A DNA stretch of 64,000 nt, from assembly GCA_009809945.1 (NCBI GenBank), contig WTPW01000664.1, forward strand, positions 114,975 through 178,974. Reading direction: 5' to 3'. This stretch comes from Gigaspora margarita (taxonomy: Eukaryota; Glomeromycota; Glomeromycetes; Diversisporales; Gigasporaceae). Numbering within the stretch: the first letter of the stretch is position 1; every line of letters begins with the position of its first letter. The position numbers and the translations under genes were made by a program. Positions 34,371 through 45,857 of this stretch are shown here, piece after piece. The notes beneath the pieces are model-generated. The model worked only from the letters and a program-made list of their open reading frames with translations. It was not told the origin of the DNA and ran no database searches.

Positions 34371-35365
34371 TAATTGTTTATTTTAAGTAATAAATAGTTT
34401 TATTTATTGGTGAAAGAGTATGAAGACTCAATATTGAACTTGAGATCCACATCAGCTACTTATATACTTTTGTTTTTTCACAAATATAACAAACTATATC
34501 TACTATATATGTAATATATACTATATCTACTACTAATAAAATATAAAATATATGTAATAAAAATGTAATCTATGAAATAAATAATGGGTATTGCTATTCG
34601 CACCTTGGTTTTTGCTATTTGTACCATGGTTTTTGTATAATATTATTATTAATCAACCTTTTCTATTTGCACCATAGTATAGTTATACGAACATTTGAAA
34701 AAAATCTTATCTTGTACCCCTATATTAATCTACAAAAAAGTGAGTTTTTATTAATGCAACATTAAAATAGTCTAAGGTTATACAAAAATTGTGAAAATCT
34801 TATTCTGCACTCCTACATGTTGTTAATCTACAAAAAAAGTGAGATTTTATTAGTGCGACATGAAAATAGCTCAAGGTTATACAAAATTGTAAAATTCTAG
34901 TCCGCATTATGTTAAGACCTTAAGAAATTAGGGTAAGGGTTGGCCTGCATTATAAAATTAGTGTTAGAGTTAGTAGTGTTCTGCACAGATCAGATCAGAC
35001 AGATATTTTTAAAGATCCGGATCTGATCTGAAAATCAAAGCGAATACAAGTTCAGATTCAGATCCGGATAAGAAAAATCTGAATCCGAATCCAGATCTGA
35101 TATAATAGATAATGCTTTTTCTTAAATATGCACTTATTTGCATAATCACTTTTAATTATAACGATTTTTTTAATTATCATGATATTTTTAATTATTGCGA
35201 TATTTTTTTAATCATTACGATATTTTTTTAATAATTATTACGATAATTTTTTAATTATTATTTTTTTCAAATCATTAATAATTAATATTATAACTTTAAA
35301 AGAACTTTTGAACCAATTTATTTTCTAAGTAAATATCTTATAATTTAAATAAGAAAAAATGTTTC

Positions 35366-36664
35366 TGGCGACATGTTGCCATGGCAACCCTATATAACCG
35401 GCCAATCATTTTACAGATTGCTGATCATATAAATAAATGTTTTTTTTTTATTTTTTTGATTTATTTTTTTTTTCTATTTGTTTTATTATTTTTTTTATTT
35501 ATTTATTAACTTTTAAAATTTTTTTTTTTTTGGAGCGTCGCTGGAGCCGTCATTGGAGCCGTCGCTGGAGTCGTCGTTGGAGTCATCGTTGGAGCTGTAG
35601 TAGGAGTGTGAAGTTGCGGTGGATTTCGGTAGTCGTTGGAGTCGTAGTAGAAGTCACAGTGGATTTCGAAGCTGTAGTAGGAGTTGCGGTAGATTTTGAA
35701 GCCGTAGTAGGAGTCGCGGTGGATTTCGGTAGTTGTTGGAGTAGGAGCATAAGTCGCGGTGGATTTCGGTGGTTGTTGGAGTAGGAGCGTAAGTTGCAGT
35801 GTATTTGTAAGTTGTTTTTTTCTGGTTTCTTTAGAGTCGTCATTGGAGCCGCAGTAGGAGCGTGAAGTCGCGTTTCAGTGATTCGGTAAGTTGTTTTTTT
35901 GTGGGTACTTTTAGTTGTTTTTCAGTGGTTAATTCAATAGGCTCGTCGTTATTTAAGGTTCTTCATCTTTTAAGATTCTTCGTCATTTTTTGGTGAGTTT
36001 TCGTCGGTTTTCGGTGGGTTTTCCTTTAAGTTCTTTGTCATTTTCGGGTTCCTTCGGTAACTTCATCAGTTTTCGTGGTTCTTTCGGTAAATTCGACGTT
36101 TTTCGGTGGGGGTTTCCGGTCATTTCTTGGTGGATTTTTTCTTTGTTCTTGGTCGATCTTAAGTCTGCCGTTCTTATCCTCGTTTTTGTCCCGTTTTCTT
36201 GCCATTCCTGTTCCGTTTTCTTCTTGTTTTTGTCCACTGTTTTTGTCCCATTTTTGTGCTGTATTTCTTCGTTTTCGTCCCATGTTCTTCTCGTTTTCGT
36301 TCCTGTATTCGACTAAAAAAAAAAATAAATTAAAATTTAAAAATAAAAATAAATTAATAAATTAAAAAAAAAAATCCCGTTAGTGTCCCGTTTTTTCGTC
36401 CCGTATTTTGTCTGTTTTTGTCCCGTTTTTCTTCTTATTTCGTTCTGTTTTCTTTATAAATTTAAAAAAAAAAATTAAATTAATAAATTATTATTAAAAT
36501 AAAAAAAAAACTTAAAAAAAATAATTAAATTAAATTAATAAATTATTATTAAAAAAAAAAAAAACTTAAAAAAAAACTTAAAAAAAAAAAACAAAAAATA
36601 TAAGGATACACGTGTTCGACTTTAATTGGTCGATCATGAGGGTCGCCATGGCAACATGTCTCCA
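35366..36664. mobile_element. Inverted-repeat element with X-box palindromes and a GC-rich core
   Basis: Ends TGGCGACATGTTGCCATGGC and its inverted partner (TGGAGACATG on the opposite strand) enclose 1.3 kb. Each end contains an RFX-type X-box: GTTGCCATGGCAAC (35375-35388) and GTCGCCATGGCAAC (36642-36655). The interior is unusually GC-rich for this region. It has C/G-rich tandem triplet-like repeats (GGAGCCGTCGCTGGAG-type, 35530-35880), then TTTTCGGT-rich sequence (35980-36300) and A-rich tracts. Arg/Ser/Trp-rich ORFs here follow the repeats and are not called as genes. Confidence 0.65.
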
Positions 36665-37106
36665 TAAAATAACACCCTTTAAATAATAAAAATTATAAAA
36701 AATAATATTATTATGGATATATTAATTATTATTCACTGATTTTGAAGAATTTCTCAAGCATATGCATACTACAAGCTGCTTTTGCGAAAGATTATCTTCG
36801 TTCAATTTTTCATATCTGCCCATGTTATTACAGCTTCTTAATACTTATTTGGTTTAATCTCTGATGATTTATTTAAATCAGCAGGCAACTTATTATATTT
36901 GCTCAAATATGAACTTAGCAAATTAATTGCATGAATTAGAACTATTGAAAATAATATTGTTATATACATACAGTTCATCTAGTTTTCTCTACTATGACCT
37001 TAAATATCAAAAAGTTCTTTGGTATTAGAAAAAGTTTCTTTTAAAAAAAGTTCCTTGTTCAATATTATAACACATAACACGAAGTTCTTTAAATCTAAAA
37101 TTTATT

Positions 37107-37604
37107 GTTGGGGATGATGCTGAAATCAGATGATGCTGAAATCCACATGATCACTGTATCATTAGATTTCCTAAAATTTTCAAAAATCGTGTAAACAATC
37201 GATCTATACTACATAATCAAACAATTGAATGGGGTCGGTTAGGGTGCGTTAATTCAATACTGCATAAATCATCTTTAATATCTATATATAAAAGATCTTC
37301 TAACTGTATCAAAATGACAACCCTAACCCTAACCCTAAACATGAGACAAAATTTTTTTTTGTTAGTAGTTTTATAGATACTTTTTGCCTCATGGTTAGGG
37401 TTAGGGTTAGAGTTGCCTTTTTGATACAGTTAGAAGATCTTTTATATATAGATATCAAGAATGCATATAGACATACTGACCAGTTATAGCATTCGATGTA
37501 GTGTAGATCAATTGTTTATATGATTTTTGGAAATTTTAGGAAATCTGATGATACAAAGATCACGTGAATTTTAGCATCATCTGATTTCAGCATCATCCCT
37601 GACA
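37107..37604. mobile_element. Palindromic MITE with telomere-like repeats in both arms
   Basis: Ends GGGGATGATGCTGAAATCAG and CTGATTTCAGCATCATCCC, with TTTATT on both sides (37101-37106 and 37605-37610). The arms continue to the centre, where AACCCTAACCCTAACCCTAA (37319-37339) faces GGTTAGGGTTAGGGTTAG (37393-37410). A related 220-bp element is at 56074-56293. Confidence 0.75.
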
Positions 37605-37962
37605 TTTATTATCATAATATCCTTTTCTTTTATAATCATTAGGGATTAGAAGGCTTAGAAAGTTTAGAAAATTTAGAAAGCTTAGAAAACTTAAAAGGCG
37701 TAAAAAAACTCAATAAGGCATTCAAAGTTATTTAACAGTTTAGAGATAAAAAAAATTAGATGCCTTAGAAGTTAAGAGAACGTTTTCTTTAGTAATATAA
37801 GCCAATCAGAATCTAGCCTATTATTAGAATGGATCCAAACAGATCTACCAGATCAGATCCCAATATGGATCCAAATTCGGTAGTACTTATAAATTATGGA
37901 TCCAAATCTGATCTGAACACTGGATCTGGCTCCTCAGATCGGATCTGCATAACACTAAGAGT

Positions 37963-38442
37963 TAGTGTTACAAGCTGGCTAGAGCAGCTGTGGCTAAAGC
38001 AGCTTAGGCAGTTAAGCTAGCTGATACAAGTATATCAGCTGGCTAATATGGCTAAGAATATACCATTTATGTAATAAGTATATATAATAATAGATCAAAT
38101 TGAACACAGATCTATATCCAAGCTTTAACTATTGATATAGCAATAATAACCGTTCATTATTCAAAAAGCAAATTTTTTTTATTTCGTATTGCATTTATTA
38201 AATCTTATAGAAATACTTTCAGATTAGAATTCTAATCAATTCCTGAAGTTAGCTTATTAAAGTTATAAATGTGCAAAAAATATATTAGTATATATACATA
38301 GAGCCAATACAAATTTAAAGTTAAAAGTGTTTTACAAAAGTAAATAATTGAATTTATTATATTAGCCATTAGTTAGCCGCTTAGCCGATATTTTATCAGC
38401 TGGTTAAGCTAGCTGATAAAAACTAATCAGCTTGTAACACTA
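37963..38442. mobile_element. hAT-like element B (480 bp)
   Basis: Perfect 15-bp tips TAGTGTTACAAGCTG and CAGCTTGTAACACTA. Subterminal GCTGGCTA / TTAAGCTAGCTGATA repeats lie at both ends. With element A removed, the flanks read GTTAGAGT and GTTAGGAT, an 8-bp duplication with two differences. Confidence 0.7.
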
Positions 38443-38782
38443 GTTAGGATTGCCCACATTATAAAATTAGGTTAGCAGGACTACTAGAACATTCTAACCA
38501 GTTCCAATATTACACAAAAATTGCAAAAATCTATCCTGCACCCCTACATGTTGTTAATCTACAAAAAAAGTGGAGTTTTCATTGGCACAACATTAAAAAG
38601 CCTAAGGTTATACAAAAATTGTAAAAAATCTTTTTTATATATTGTTAATCTACAAAAAAAAAAATTTTTATTAGTGCAACATATATTACCATGGTGCAAA
38701 TAGAAAAAGTTGATTAATAATCTAATATTATACGAAATTCATAGTGCAAATAGCAAAAACCATGGTGCGAATAGCAATACCT

Positions 38783-39160
38783 ATAAATAATATATATATA
38801 ATAAATAAATTAATAATAAATATGCTATAAATATGGCATATTTTATTTTTATAAATAATATATGTAAAGACATTCGCAAAGAAGGTCCTTAGCCAATCAG
38901 ATTGCAGATTCTATATTAATTGTTAATTGGTTTCAATCTTGTTATACAGTAGTCAGATTATGATCATCTTTAGCTCATTAGAACCGTCTTGATGAGCTAA
39001 TTCAAATAGTAGTAGTTTTATTCAATTCTGATTACTAGATCAAAAGTTATAATTAATTTGTATTTTATAGCAATTTTTATAGATTAATATTTTCTCAGAC
39101 TTATTTTTGAATTTCATAAAAATTTAATAATGAAAGATAAGATCTGATATCTTTAGCCTT
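38783..39160. other. AT-rich spacer, no gene seen
   Basis: Contains a dyad CTTTAGCTCATTAGAACCG / TCTTGATGAGCTAATTC (38969-39004) like those in the 27.8 and 51 kb elements. Confidence 0.35.
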
Positions 39161-39164
39161 TTAA

Positions 39165-39740
39165 TATTGAACAAGATTAAGAACTTAGTTCTGTAAATGG
39201 CTTCTATACCATATAGTAAAAATATTTTGTAAGTTTATATCATAATATTTGGTTAGAAGGTTTGCTAAAACTGTTTGTTGAGCTAAAGTTTTAGTTTTGG
39301 TTTCCAAAAGTTTTCCTAAATAGTAAGTATAGACTAGTATTTTGAACTGTCAACTGAAAGTTCAACTAAAGCTGATCCAAGTAAACTTACAGATATTTCT
39401 AGCTAATCGCTAATATTTGTTTATATTGGATAAAATAGGATTGATACATCCTATTTTACCTAATGTAAACAAATATTAGCAATTGGCTGAGAATACCCGT
39501 AAGTTTACTCAGATCAGGCCTAGTTGAACTTTTGGTTGAACACTAGTATAGACTAAGGTTCTAATATGAATTATTTCACTTCATTTTTGTAGTATTTTTC
39601 ATAGCTTGATAGATTTGTTGAACTTTCTTTTTAGTTCTATTTTGCCTATGATAAAGAGGGGATTCTATAATAACATTAGCTAGTTCTGTTTCTGTTAATT
39701 ATTGCAAGATAAGATCTATTACAGTTGTTATTTTTTAAGT
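39165..39740 (-). pseudogene. Coding relic interrupted by a hAT-like MITE
   Basis: Minus-strand reading before the MITE gives L-T-E-T-E-L-A-N-V-I-I-E-S-P-L-Y-H-R-Q, then R-T-K-K-K-V-Q-Q-I-Y-Q-A-M-K-N (39720-39590). After the MITE it gives T-Y-Y-L-G-K-L-L-E-T-K-T-K-T-L-A-Q-Q, then L-L-T-K-Y-Y-D-I-N-L-Q-N (39334-39190). The charged composition is protein-like. Stops are present. I do not identify the family. Confidence 0.45.
39335..39545. mobile_element. hAT-like MITE (211 bp)
   Basis: The left tip TAGTATTTTGAAC and right tip GTTGAACACTA are imperfect inverted repeats. The arms continue through AAAGTTCAACTA, CTGATC and AGTAAACTTAC to a central dyad AAAATAGGA / TCCTATTTT. GTATAGAC is exactly duplicated (39327-39334 and 39546-39553). 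Confidence 0.88.
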
Positions 39741-41030
39741 TGCTAAAATTAAAAAGAATAAAAAAAAAAAATAAAAGAAAAATAGAAGAAAAACACTCTA
39801 AATAATGATTATTGTAATATAATAGTCATTATATTATACTAAAAGACCATGTGTAATATGTGTAATTTAAATTAAAAAATTTTTTGGTTAACACTTATGT
39901 TAACTTTTTTTTCTTTATATATATAGGAATCAATTTAGAATTCAGGGTCATCATTTTAGATGCACATAAACTTAATTATTGTAGTTGGAGTCAAAGTTTT
40001 TGGTTAAAGTATGTCTGTTTTGGCATTTTCATTTTACGGAATCAATTTTTTTTTTTGCATTGTCGAATATTTTTGAAAATGCAATTTTGTCATTGGTGTA
40101 GTTTTGCATTGTTAAGATAGTACTGTTTTAGTATTCATTGTTTTAGAGTGGTCTAGGTTATATTGCTACAATGTTTTTTATTCTAATAGTTCTTTATTTT
40201 ATTCAATATTGTGTTTCTGCTTCATGGATCTTGGTTCAATTTTTTATTGGCACAAGTAATTATTCTTTTATTAAACTTGTTTTGCATTTTTGGGTTCAGT
40301 TCTTGTATTATTTGGTCATGATCAGAACTTTCTTTATAAAAATATTTATTTGGTTAAATAATTATTTCACTAGATGTTGGATATTTTCTTGAATTCGAAT
40401 TTATGTATTGGTTTGCTGATTCAATATGATAATTAGAAATTCCTGGTCCAAATTTAAGCTATAATAATTCTGAATTAATAAACATCTGAGCTTGAGTATA
40501 TAGTTTTTTTTTTTTCGTTCTTTCTTATTTTTCTAATTAATTCCTGTTTTTTTTTTTTAATAAGATGAATTAGATTTGACAAGTTAGGTAAAACCTAGAT
40601 TTTTAGAGAAGTCAATATTTTAGTTAGTGGTTAAGATGCTGGAACCAAAGGTAATGGAATTGGATTTTAGTAATCTTGAAATGTTGGCATTTGGGCTTCG
40701 GAATTTTGGTAGATTCGTGATCTTGCTAGATTCTAAGTTTTAGTGACTTCAGAATATAGTAGATTCGAAATTTTGATCTTGTATATTGCTAAAAATGTTT
40801 TTAATTTGGAATAGAGTTAGGAAGTGGGTAGTGTATAATTAGAATTTAGGTTGGGTTTGAGTAAAATGTACTAAATTATAATATAATAAATATGCAATTA
40901 TGTAATCATTTTTAAAGATTATATATATATATTAAAGTTTTTTATCAAAATATATAAGAAAATGTTTTTGTACTAAGCAATTATATATAATTTCTTGAAG
41001 ATTTTGGTTCAGTATACTGTAATATACTAA
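39741..41030. other. T-rich DNA with decayed exon-like repeats
   Basis: ORFs at 39884 and 40171 are phenylalanine-rich readings of T-rich sequence and are not called. A short frame at 40638-40745 reads M-L-E-P-K-V-M-E-L-D-F-S-N-L-E and contains R-N-F-G-R-F-V-I-L-L. It sits among GGAATTTTGGTAGATTCG-type repeats (40670-40770). Weak evidence of an old repeat protein only. Confidence 0.3.
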
Positions 41031-41039
41031 ATAATAAAT

Positions 41040-41470
41040 ATTTTATCAAAATCAGACTTGTGGGTGAGAATATATTAAGATTTTTCTAGTTTGTTTATAG
41101 AATCTACTAGGATCAAATAGTTGGTTTTTTATCTAGTATTGGGGCAAATTGAAGGATATAGGCATTAAATATTTCTTAAAAATATTCTAATAATCTTCCA
41201 GAGAAGTTACTAATGGATATTGTATAGAGTACCATCTAGTTATTTTATTATCATTTAGTTTATCTATTTCATCAAACTTTTAGTAATATGTAAATGCTTT
41301 ATGATCTTTTTCTTAAAGTTAATTTTATCTTGGTAATAACTGTCAAGAACATAATCTATATTAGCAAATTGAGGTTTTTTAGATTCAATTGGGTATGGAT
41401 TTTTTACCTGTTTTAGAAATATTTTTACTATTTGTTTTCTTGTGTAACTCTAGCAAATTTGAAGCCTCTC
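41040..41470 (-). pseudogene. Degenerate coding relic, unidentified
   Basis: A 62-codon open stretch with T-R-K-Q-I-V-K-I-F-L-K-Q-V-K-N-P-Y-P and D-Y-V-L-D-S-Y-Y-Q-D is followed, in a shifted frame, by F-D-E-I-D-K-L-N-D-N-K-I-T-R-W-Y-S and P-L-V-T-S-L-E-D-Y, then P-I-S-F-N-L-P-Q-Y. Two stops interrupt the second part. Clearly once coding; family not recognised. Confidence 0.45.
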
Positions 41471-41800
41471 AGCAAATTTAACTATATAAAGAAGTATATT
41501 TTTTTAAAATAATATAACCTCTGAAGATTTTACTACTATAAATAGAAGGTTTATTCTGTATATTACCAAATTTTGGTAAAGATTAACTGTGGTTTTAAAA
41601 ACTTTTATTAGTGGTATATTTCAAATTTTGTAAAAATCTTAATGTACCACCAAAATCATATGATAAATGATCTATATACACTCTACCCTTAACCAGTTTC
41701 ACCAAATTACTTTTTAAGAGTAGAGAGTACATAGATCATTTTTTATATAGTTCTATATAGTATTTTGAAAATTTTATATAAAACTATGCATGCTGCAATA

Positions 41801-43352
41801 ATACCGTTCCTGATGGATCATTGGTACCTTTCCTGATGGGATAAAAAAAATCACTGATTTACATACTTTTCCTGATGGACTGATAAGCTGCAGAAAAAAT
41901 TGTTTACAATGTTTGATCGAAGGTAACTTGACACCCACTTGACCAAATTTGATCAACTTTTTTTTATTTTAATTGTAGAAAGCAGTAGAATTAAAATAAA
42001 AAAAAGTTGATCGGATTTGATTAGAAGGGTGTCAATATATCTTCGATCAAAGTTTTGTAAAATTCTAAAACGTTTATCAAATATAAGCTGCAGAAAAAAA
42101 TTGTTTACAATCTTTGATCGAAGATAACTTGACACCAACCTGACCAAATTCGATTAACTTTTTTTTTTTGTTTTAATTGTAGAATAGTAGAATTAAAATA
42201 AAAAAAAGTTGATCGAATTTGGTCAGGTGGGTGTCAAGATATCTTCAATCAAAGTTTTGTAAAATTCTAAAACGTCTATCAAATATAAGCTGCAGCAAAA
42301 AACTATTTACAATCTTTGATCGAAGATATCTTGACACCTACCTGACCAAATTCAATCAGCTTTTTTTATTTTAATTGTAGAAAGCAGTAGAAATAAAATA
42401 AAAAAAGTTGATCAAATTTGATTAGAAGAGTATCAAGATATCTTCGATCAAAGATTGTAAATAGTTTTTTGCTGCAGCTTATATTTGATAGACGTTTTAG
42501 AATTTTACAAAACTTTGATTGAAGATATCTTGACACCCACCTGACCAAATTCAATCAACTTTTTTTTATTTTAATTATACTGCATTCTACAATTAAAACA
42601 AAAAAAAGTTGATCAAATTTGGTCAGGTTGGTATCAAGTTACCTTCGATCAAAGATTGTAACCAATTTTTTTCTGCAGCTTATGTTTTAGAATTTTATGA
42701 AGTTTGATCGAAGATATCTTGATACTCTTCTAATCAAATTTGATCAACTTTTTTTATTTTATTTCTACTGCTTTCTACAATTAAAATAAAAAAAGCTGAT
42801 CGAATTTGGTCAGGTGGGTATCAAGATATCTTCGATCAAAGATTGTAAATAGTTTTTTGCTGCAGCTTATATTTGATAGACGTTTTAGAATTTTACAAAA
42901 CTTTGATTGAAGATATCTTGACACCCACCTGACCAAATTCAATCAACTTTTTTTTATTTTAATTATACTGCATTCTACAATTAAAACAAAAAAAAGTTGA
43001 TCAAATTTGGTCAGGTTGGTATCAAGTTACCTTCGATCAAAGATTGTAAACAATTTTTTTTCGCAGCTTATATTTGATAAACGTTTTAGAATTTTACAAA
43101 ACTTTGATCGAAGATATATTGACACCCTTCTAATCAAATTCGATCAACTTTTTTTTATTTTAATTTTACTGCTTTTTACAATTAAAATAAAAAAAAGTTG
43201 ATCAAATTTGGTCAAGTGGGTGTCAAGTTACCTTCGATCAAACATTGTAAACAATTTTTTCTGCAGCTTATCAGTTCATCAGGAATGGGGATGTAAAAAA
43301 AATTTTTTTCACCCCATTAGGAAAGGTACTGACGCTCCATCAGGAACAGTAT
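41801..43352. mobile_element. Element with GTTCCTGATGG termini enclosing an alternating palindrome array
   Basis: Ends ATACCGTTCCTGATGGA and TCCATCAGGAACAGTAT are inverted, with secondary CCTTTCCTGATGGG / CCCATTAGGAAAGG inside. The interior is about nine copies of one half-unit (TTTGATCGAAG, CTTGACACC, CTGACCAAATTCGATCA, then a T run and TTTTAATTGTAGAA) in alternating orientation, spaced about 80-90 bp. ORFs at 41774, 41953, 42366 and 43007 are readings of the array, not genes. Confidence 0.75.
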
Positions 43353-44078
43353 TTTTGCATATATGCTACTAATAAAACTTTTTTAAATTACAACTAATTT
43401 TTATTAAAATTTTACAAAATATAAATAAAACAATTTATCTATTACTAGATGTGCCTTGGCCACTCTGGTAGGTTTAGGCTGCAGATAAGTATTGTAGTTT
43501 ACTTTAGTATATGTCTGAGCTTTTATTCTTAGCATTAGATTTAAAAAACGAAAGTTTTTCCAGTATTGTAAAAAGTTTCAATTAAATTTAATAAAGATAA
43601 TAGCAAGGTCTCACCTTAAATATTAAAAAAAACCCCCCAATTTATCCATTATAGTAAAATTTTGATAATTATATTTTAAAAAAATATAGTTGTATATATT
43701 ACAAAGTTTTTCTGAGTTGGCTCAAATTTTTCTGAGTTGCACAAAATTGCTAATTCTGATTGGTCAATTTGCTTAAATTTATAAATTAGTTTTATTGCTA
43801 AATTTTAATACCTGATCTTTAAATATATATATTTCACTGAGTTTTTAACTAATTTTAATAATTTTACTATTACTAGAATTAGAAAAACTGCTCTACAAAC
43901 TTGTTTTAAATATTAAAATTAGTTTACTTAATATAATTTTTTATAAAATTAATTATAAAAAAATTTATCATTAAGATTATATATATTTTTAAAATAGTAT
44001 CCTCTACCTTTAAGTTTTACTAGTTTTACTAGTTTCAACTAGTGAAATTAATTAGTTTCACTAGCAGCTTTAGATTAG
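43353..44078. other. AT-rich spacer, no gene seen
   Basis: Contains the dispersed module ATTTTACTATTACTAGAATT with CTCTACAAACTTGTTTTAA (43860-43920). No coding evidence. Confidence 0.35.
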
Positions 44079-45857
44079 ACACTTTTGCAATAATGTAATA
44101 TGGCATATAAGAATTAACCAATCAGAGAATATAAATTTTGATTATCTCAGATTAGTCTAAATGCGGTCCTTCCAGGAATCTAAACACTTTGTAGTAATAT
44201 GACTATTATGTAGTGTAATATAATTTGGATTAACTTTTTGGCTTCATGTTAAAGTTAAGGTTAGATTTGTATATATAGACTTAAAATACTATTATTTATA
44301 TATAAAATCATGTTTTAGATATTTTTATATAGTTTTTTAAGACTAATTTTAATACTAATTTTTAAATATCTTTGCTCTTTTCTCTTTTTTCTTTTTATAC
44401 ACATGTTTTGTTTTAATATTGGACTGATTAAAGAAGATCAAAATTTACATTCTCTAATTGGTCAATTCTTATGTGCTATATCATGTTACTACAAAAAGGT
44501 CTAGACCTCTGGTGTTCAAGGAAGACTATCCCAAATTAGAAAATAGTTAGAAATATTTATTACACAATTTATTACTATATGTGTTCAAAAATAAGCTATC
44601 TTTTTTTTGGCCAAAAAATTACATGAAAAAATATAGGGTGCTATATATTGCTAAAAATAAGCTACCTCTGAAAATAAGCTACTCTCCTGATTTTTTTAAA
44701 AAATTTTAAAAAATCTATTAGCAGTTGCTACATATAAAAGTCTAAATTTTACTAAGTAAACCTCAAAAGTACCATTAAATAAACTTGTTCAAAATATCAA
44801 AATACATATATAATAAAAATTTGGTGTCATTTAGACAACCTTTTATTAGTACATTTTTCAATTTTTCAAAAAATTTAATGTTTCGAAAATAAGCTACTTC
44901 ATGATTTTTGTGTAATTTTTTGGCCAAAAAAGGTAGCTTAATTTCAGATACATACAGTAGCTTATTTTCAAAATATTGAGTTTTTTGAAAAATTAACAAA
45001 TATACTAATAAAATGTTGTCCAAATAATACCAAATTTTACTATAAATATATTTTGATGTTCTGAACAAGTTTACTTAATGATACTTTTGGTATTTACTTA
45101 ATATAATTTGAACTTTTATATATAGCAACTGCTAATGAATTTTTTAAGATTTTAAAAAAATCTGAGGGCAGCTTATTTTAGATAGTAGCTTATTTTCAAA
45201 CATATATGGTAAAGCTTTTTTATACAGTTTATAATACTCTTTTTGTAAAGTCATAATAGTTTATTCACATTATAAAACATGATCAAATTAGTATACAAAC
45301 TTGTAGTTTTTGTATTATACTTTAATAAAATAGTTGGATTCAAGAAGATTCATCAGATATTTATATTATAACTTATAAATACAAAAATCATAATATAAGT
45401 ATCTGGTGAATCCTCTTAAATCTAACTATTTTTATTAAAGCCTAATATGAAAGCCACAAGTTTGTATACTAATTTAATCATGTTTCATAATATGAATAAG
45501 GTATGATAACACAATGAAAAGAGTATTGTAAACTGTATAAAAAATTTCAATAAATTGTGTAATGATCATTCTAACTATTTTCTAATTTGGAACAGTCTCT
45601 TCTGGACCCTGGTATAGTTGTTTAACACTAAACAAAACATGTATACAAGAAAAAAAAAGAGAAGGCAAACATACTTGAAAACTAGTATTTTAATCAGCTT
45701 TAAAACCTATATAAACATATCTAGAACATGATTTTATATATAGATAGTTGTTTTTTAAGACTGTATTCGCAAACTCTAACTCTAACCTTAATATAAAGCC
45801 AAAAAGTTAATCTGATATGCTACACTATATAATGATTACATTGCTGCAAAAGTGGTT
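44079..45857. mobile_element. Large nested foldback (1.8 kb)
   Basis: ACACTTTTGCAATAATGTAAT at the left pairs with ATTACATTGCTGCAAAAGTGG at the right. The arms are matched through CTTTTTGGCTT / AAGCCAAAAAG, AACATGTTTTG and AATTAGAAAATAGTTAGAA. Inside are an AGCTTATTTT foldback (about 44580-45212) and a second palindrome (45215-45545) with ACTTGTAGTTTTT and its partner. The 97-codon minus ORF at 44775 reads across the foldback arms and is not called. Confidence 0.65.

Larger units (their letters stand above)
34974..37957. mobile_element. hAT-like element A (2984 bp), nested
   Basis: Tips TAGTGTTCTGCACAGATC and GATCTGCATAACACTA are inverted. The 8-bp AGAGTTAG is exactly duplicated (34966-34973 and 37958-37965). 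Subterminal regions are dense in AGATCAGATC / GATCCGGATC motifs (34980-35105 and 37830-37950). The ORF at 37829-38020 is a by-product of these. Removing the element rebuilds the left tip of element B. Confidence 0.85.
34586..38782. mobile_element. MULE-like element (4.2 kb) filled with other transposons
   Basis: The left end GGGTATTGCTATTCGCACC and right end GGTGCGAATAGCAATACCT are inverted and continue for about 100 bp through TTTTTGCTATTTG, TATAATATTA and TTTTCTATTTGCACCAT. ATAAATAAT (9 bp) is present at both flanks (34577-34585 and 38783-38791). Inside each end are direct repeats with TGTTGTTAATCTACAAAAAA and AAGGTTATACAAAAATTG (34720-34900 and 38520-38690). Long TIRs and a 9-bp duplication fit Mutator-like elements, though in AT-rich DNA 9 bp is modest evidence. 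No transposase was found. Confidence 0.65.

Noticed and set aside
35437..36365. Arg/Ser/Trp-rich and Phe/Ser-rich ORFs on both strands
   Set aside because: Openness on both strands follows from the tandem C/G-rich repeat inside the transposon-like element; no start context, domain or splice support.
37319..37410. Chromosome-end (telomere) signal
   Set aside because: Only three TTAGGG-type units per arm, arranged as a mirror inside a MITE with target duplication.
40638..40745. Short ORF M-L-E-P-K-V-M-E-L-D as a gene
   Set aside because: 36 codons within GGAATTTTGG-type repeats; no splice or homologue support.
41774..43201. Four ORFs of 60-64 codons with similar sequences
   Set aside because: They are repeated readings of the alternating palindrome array.
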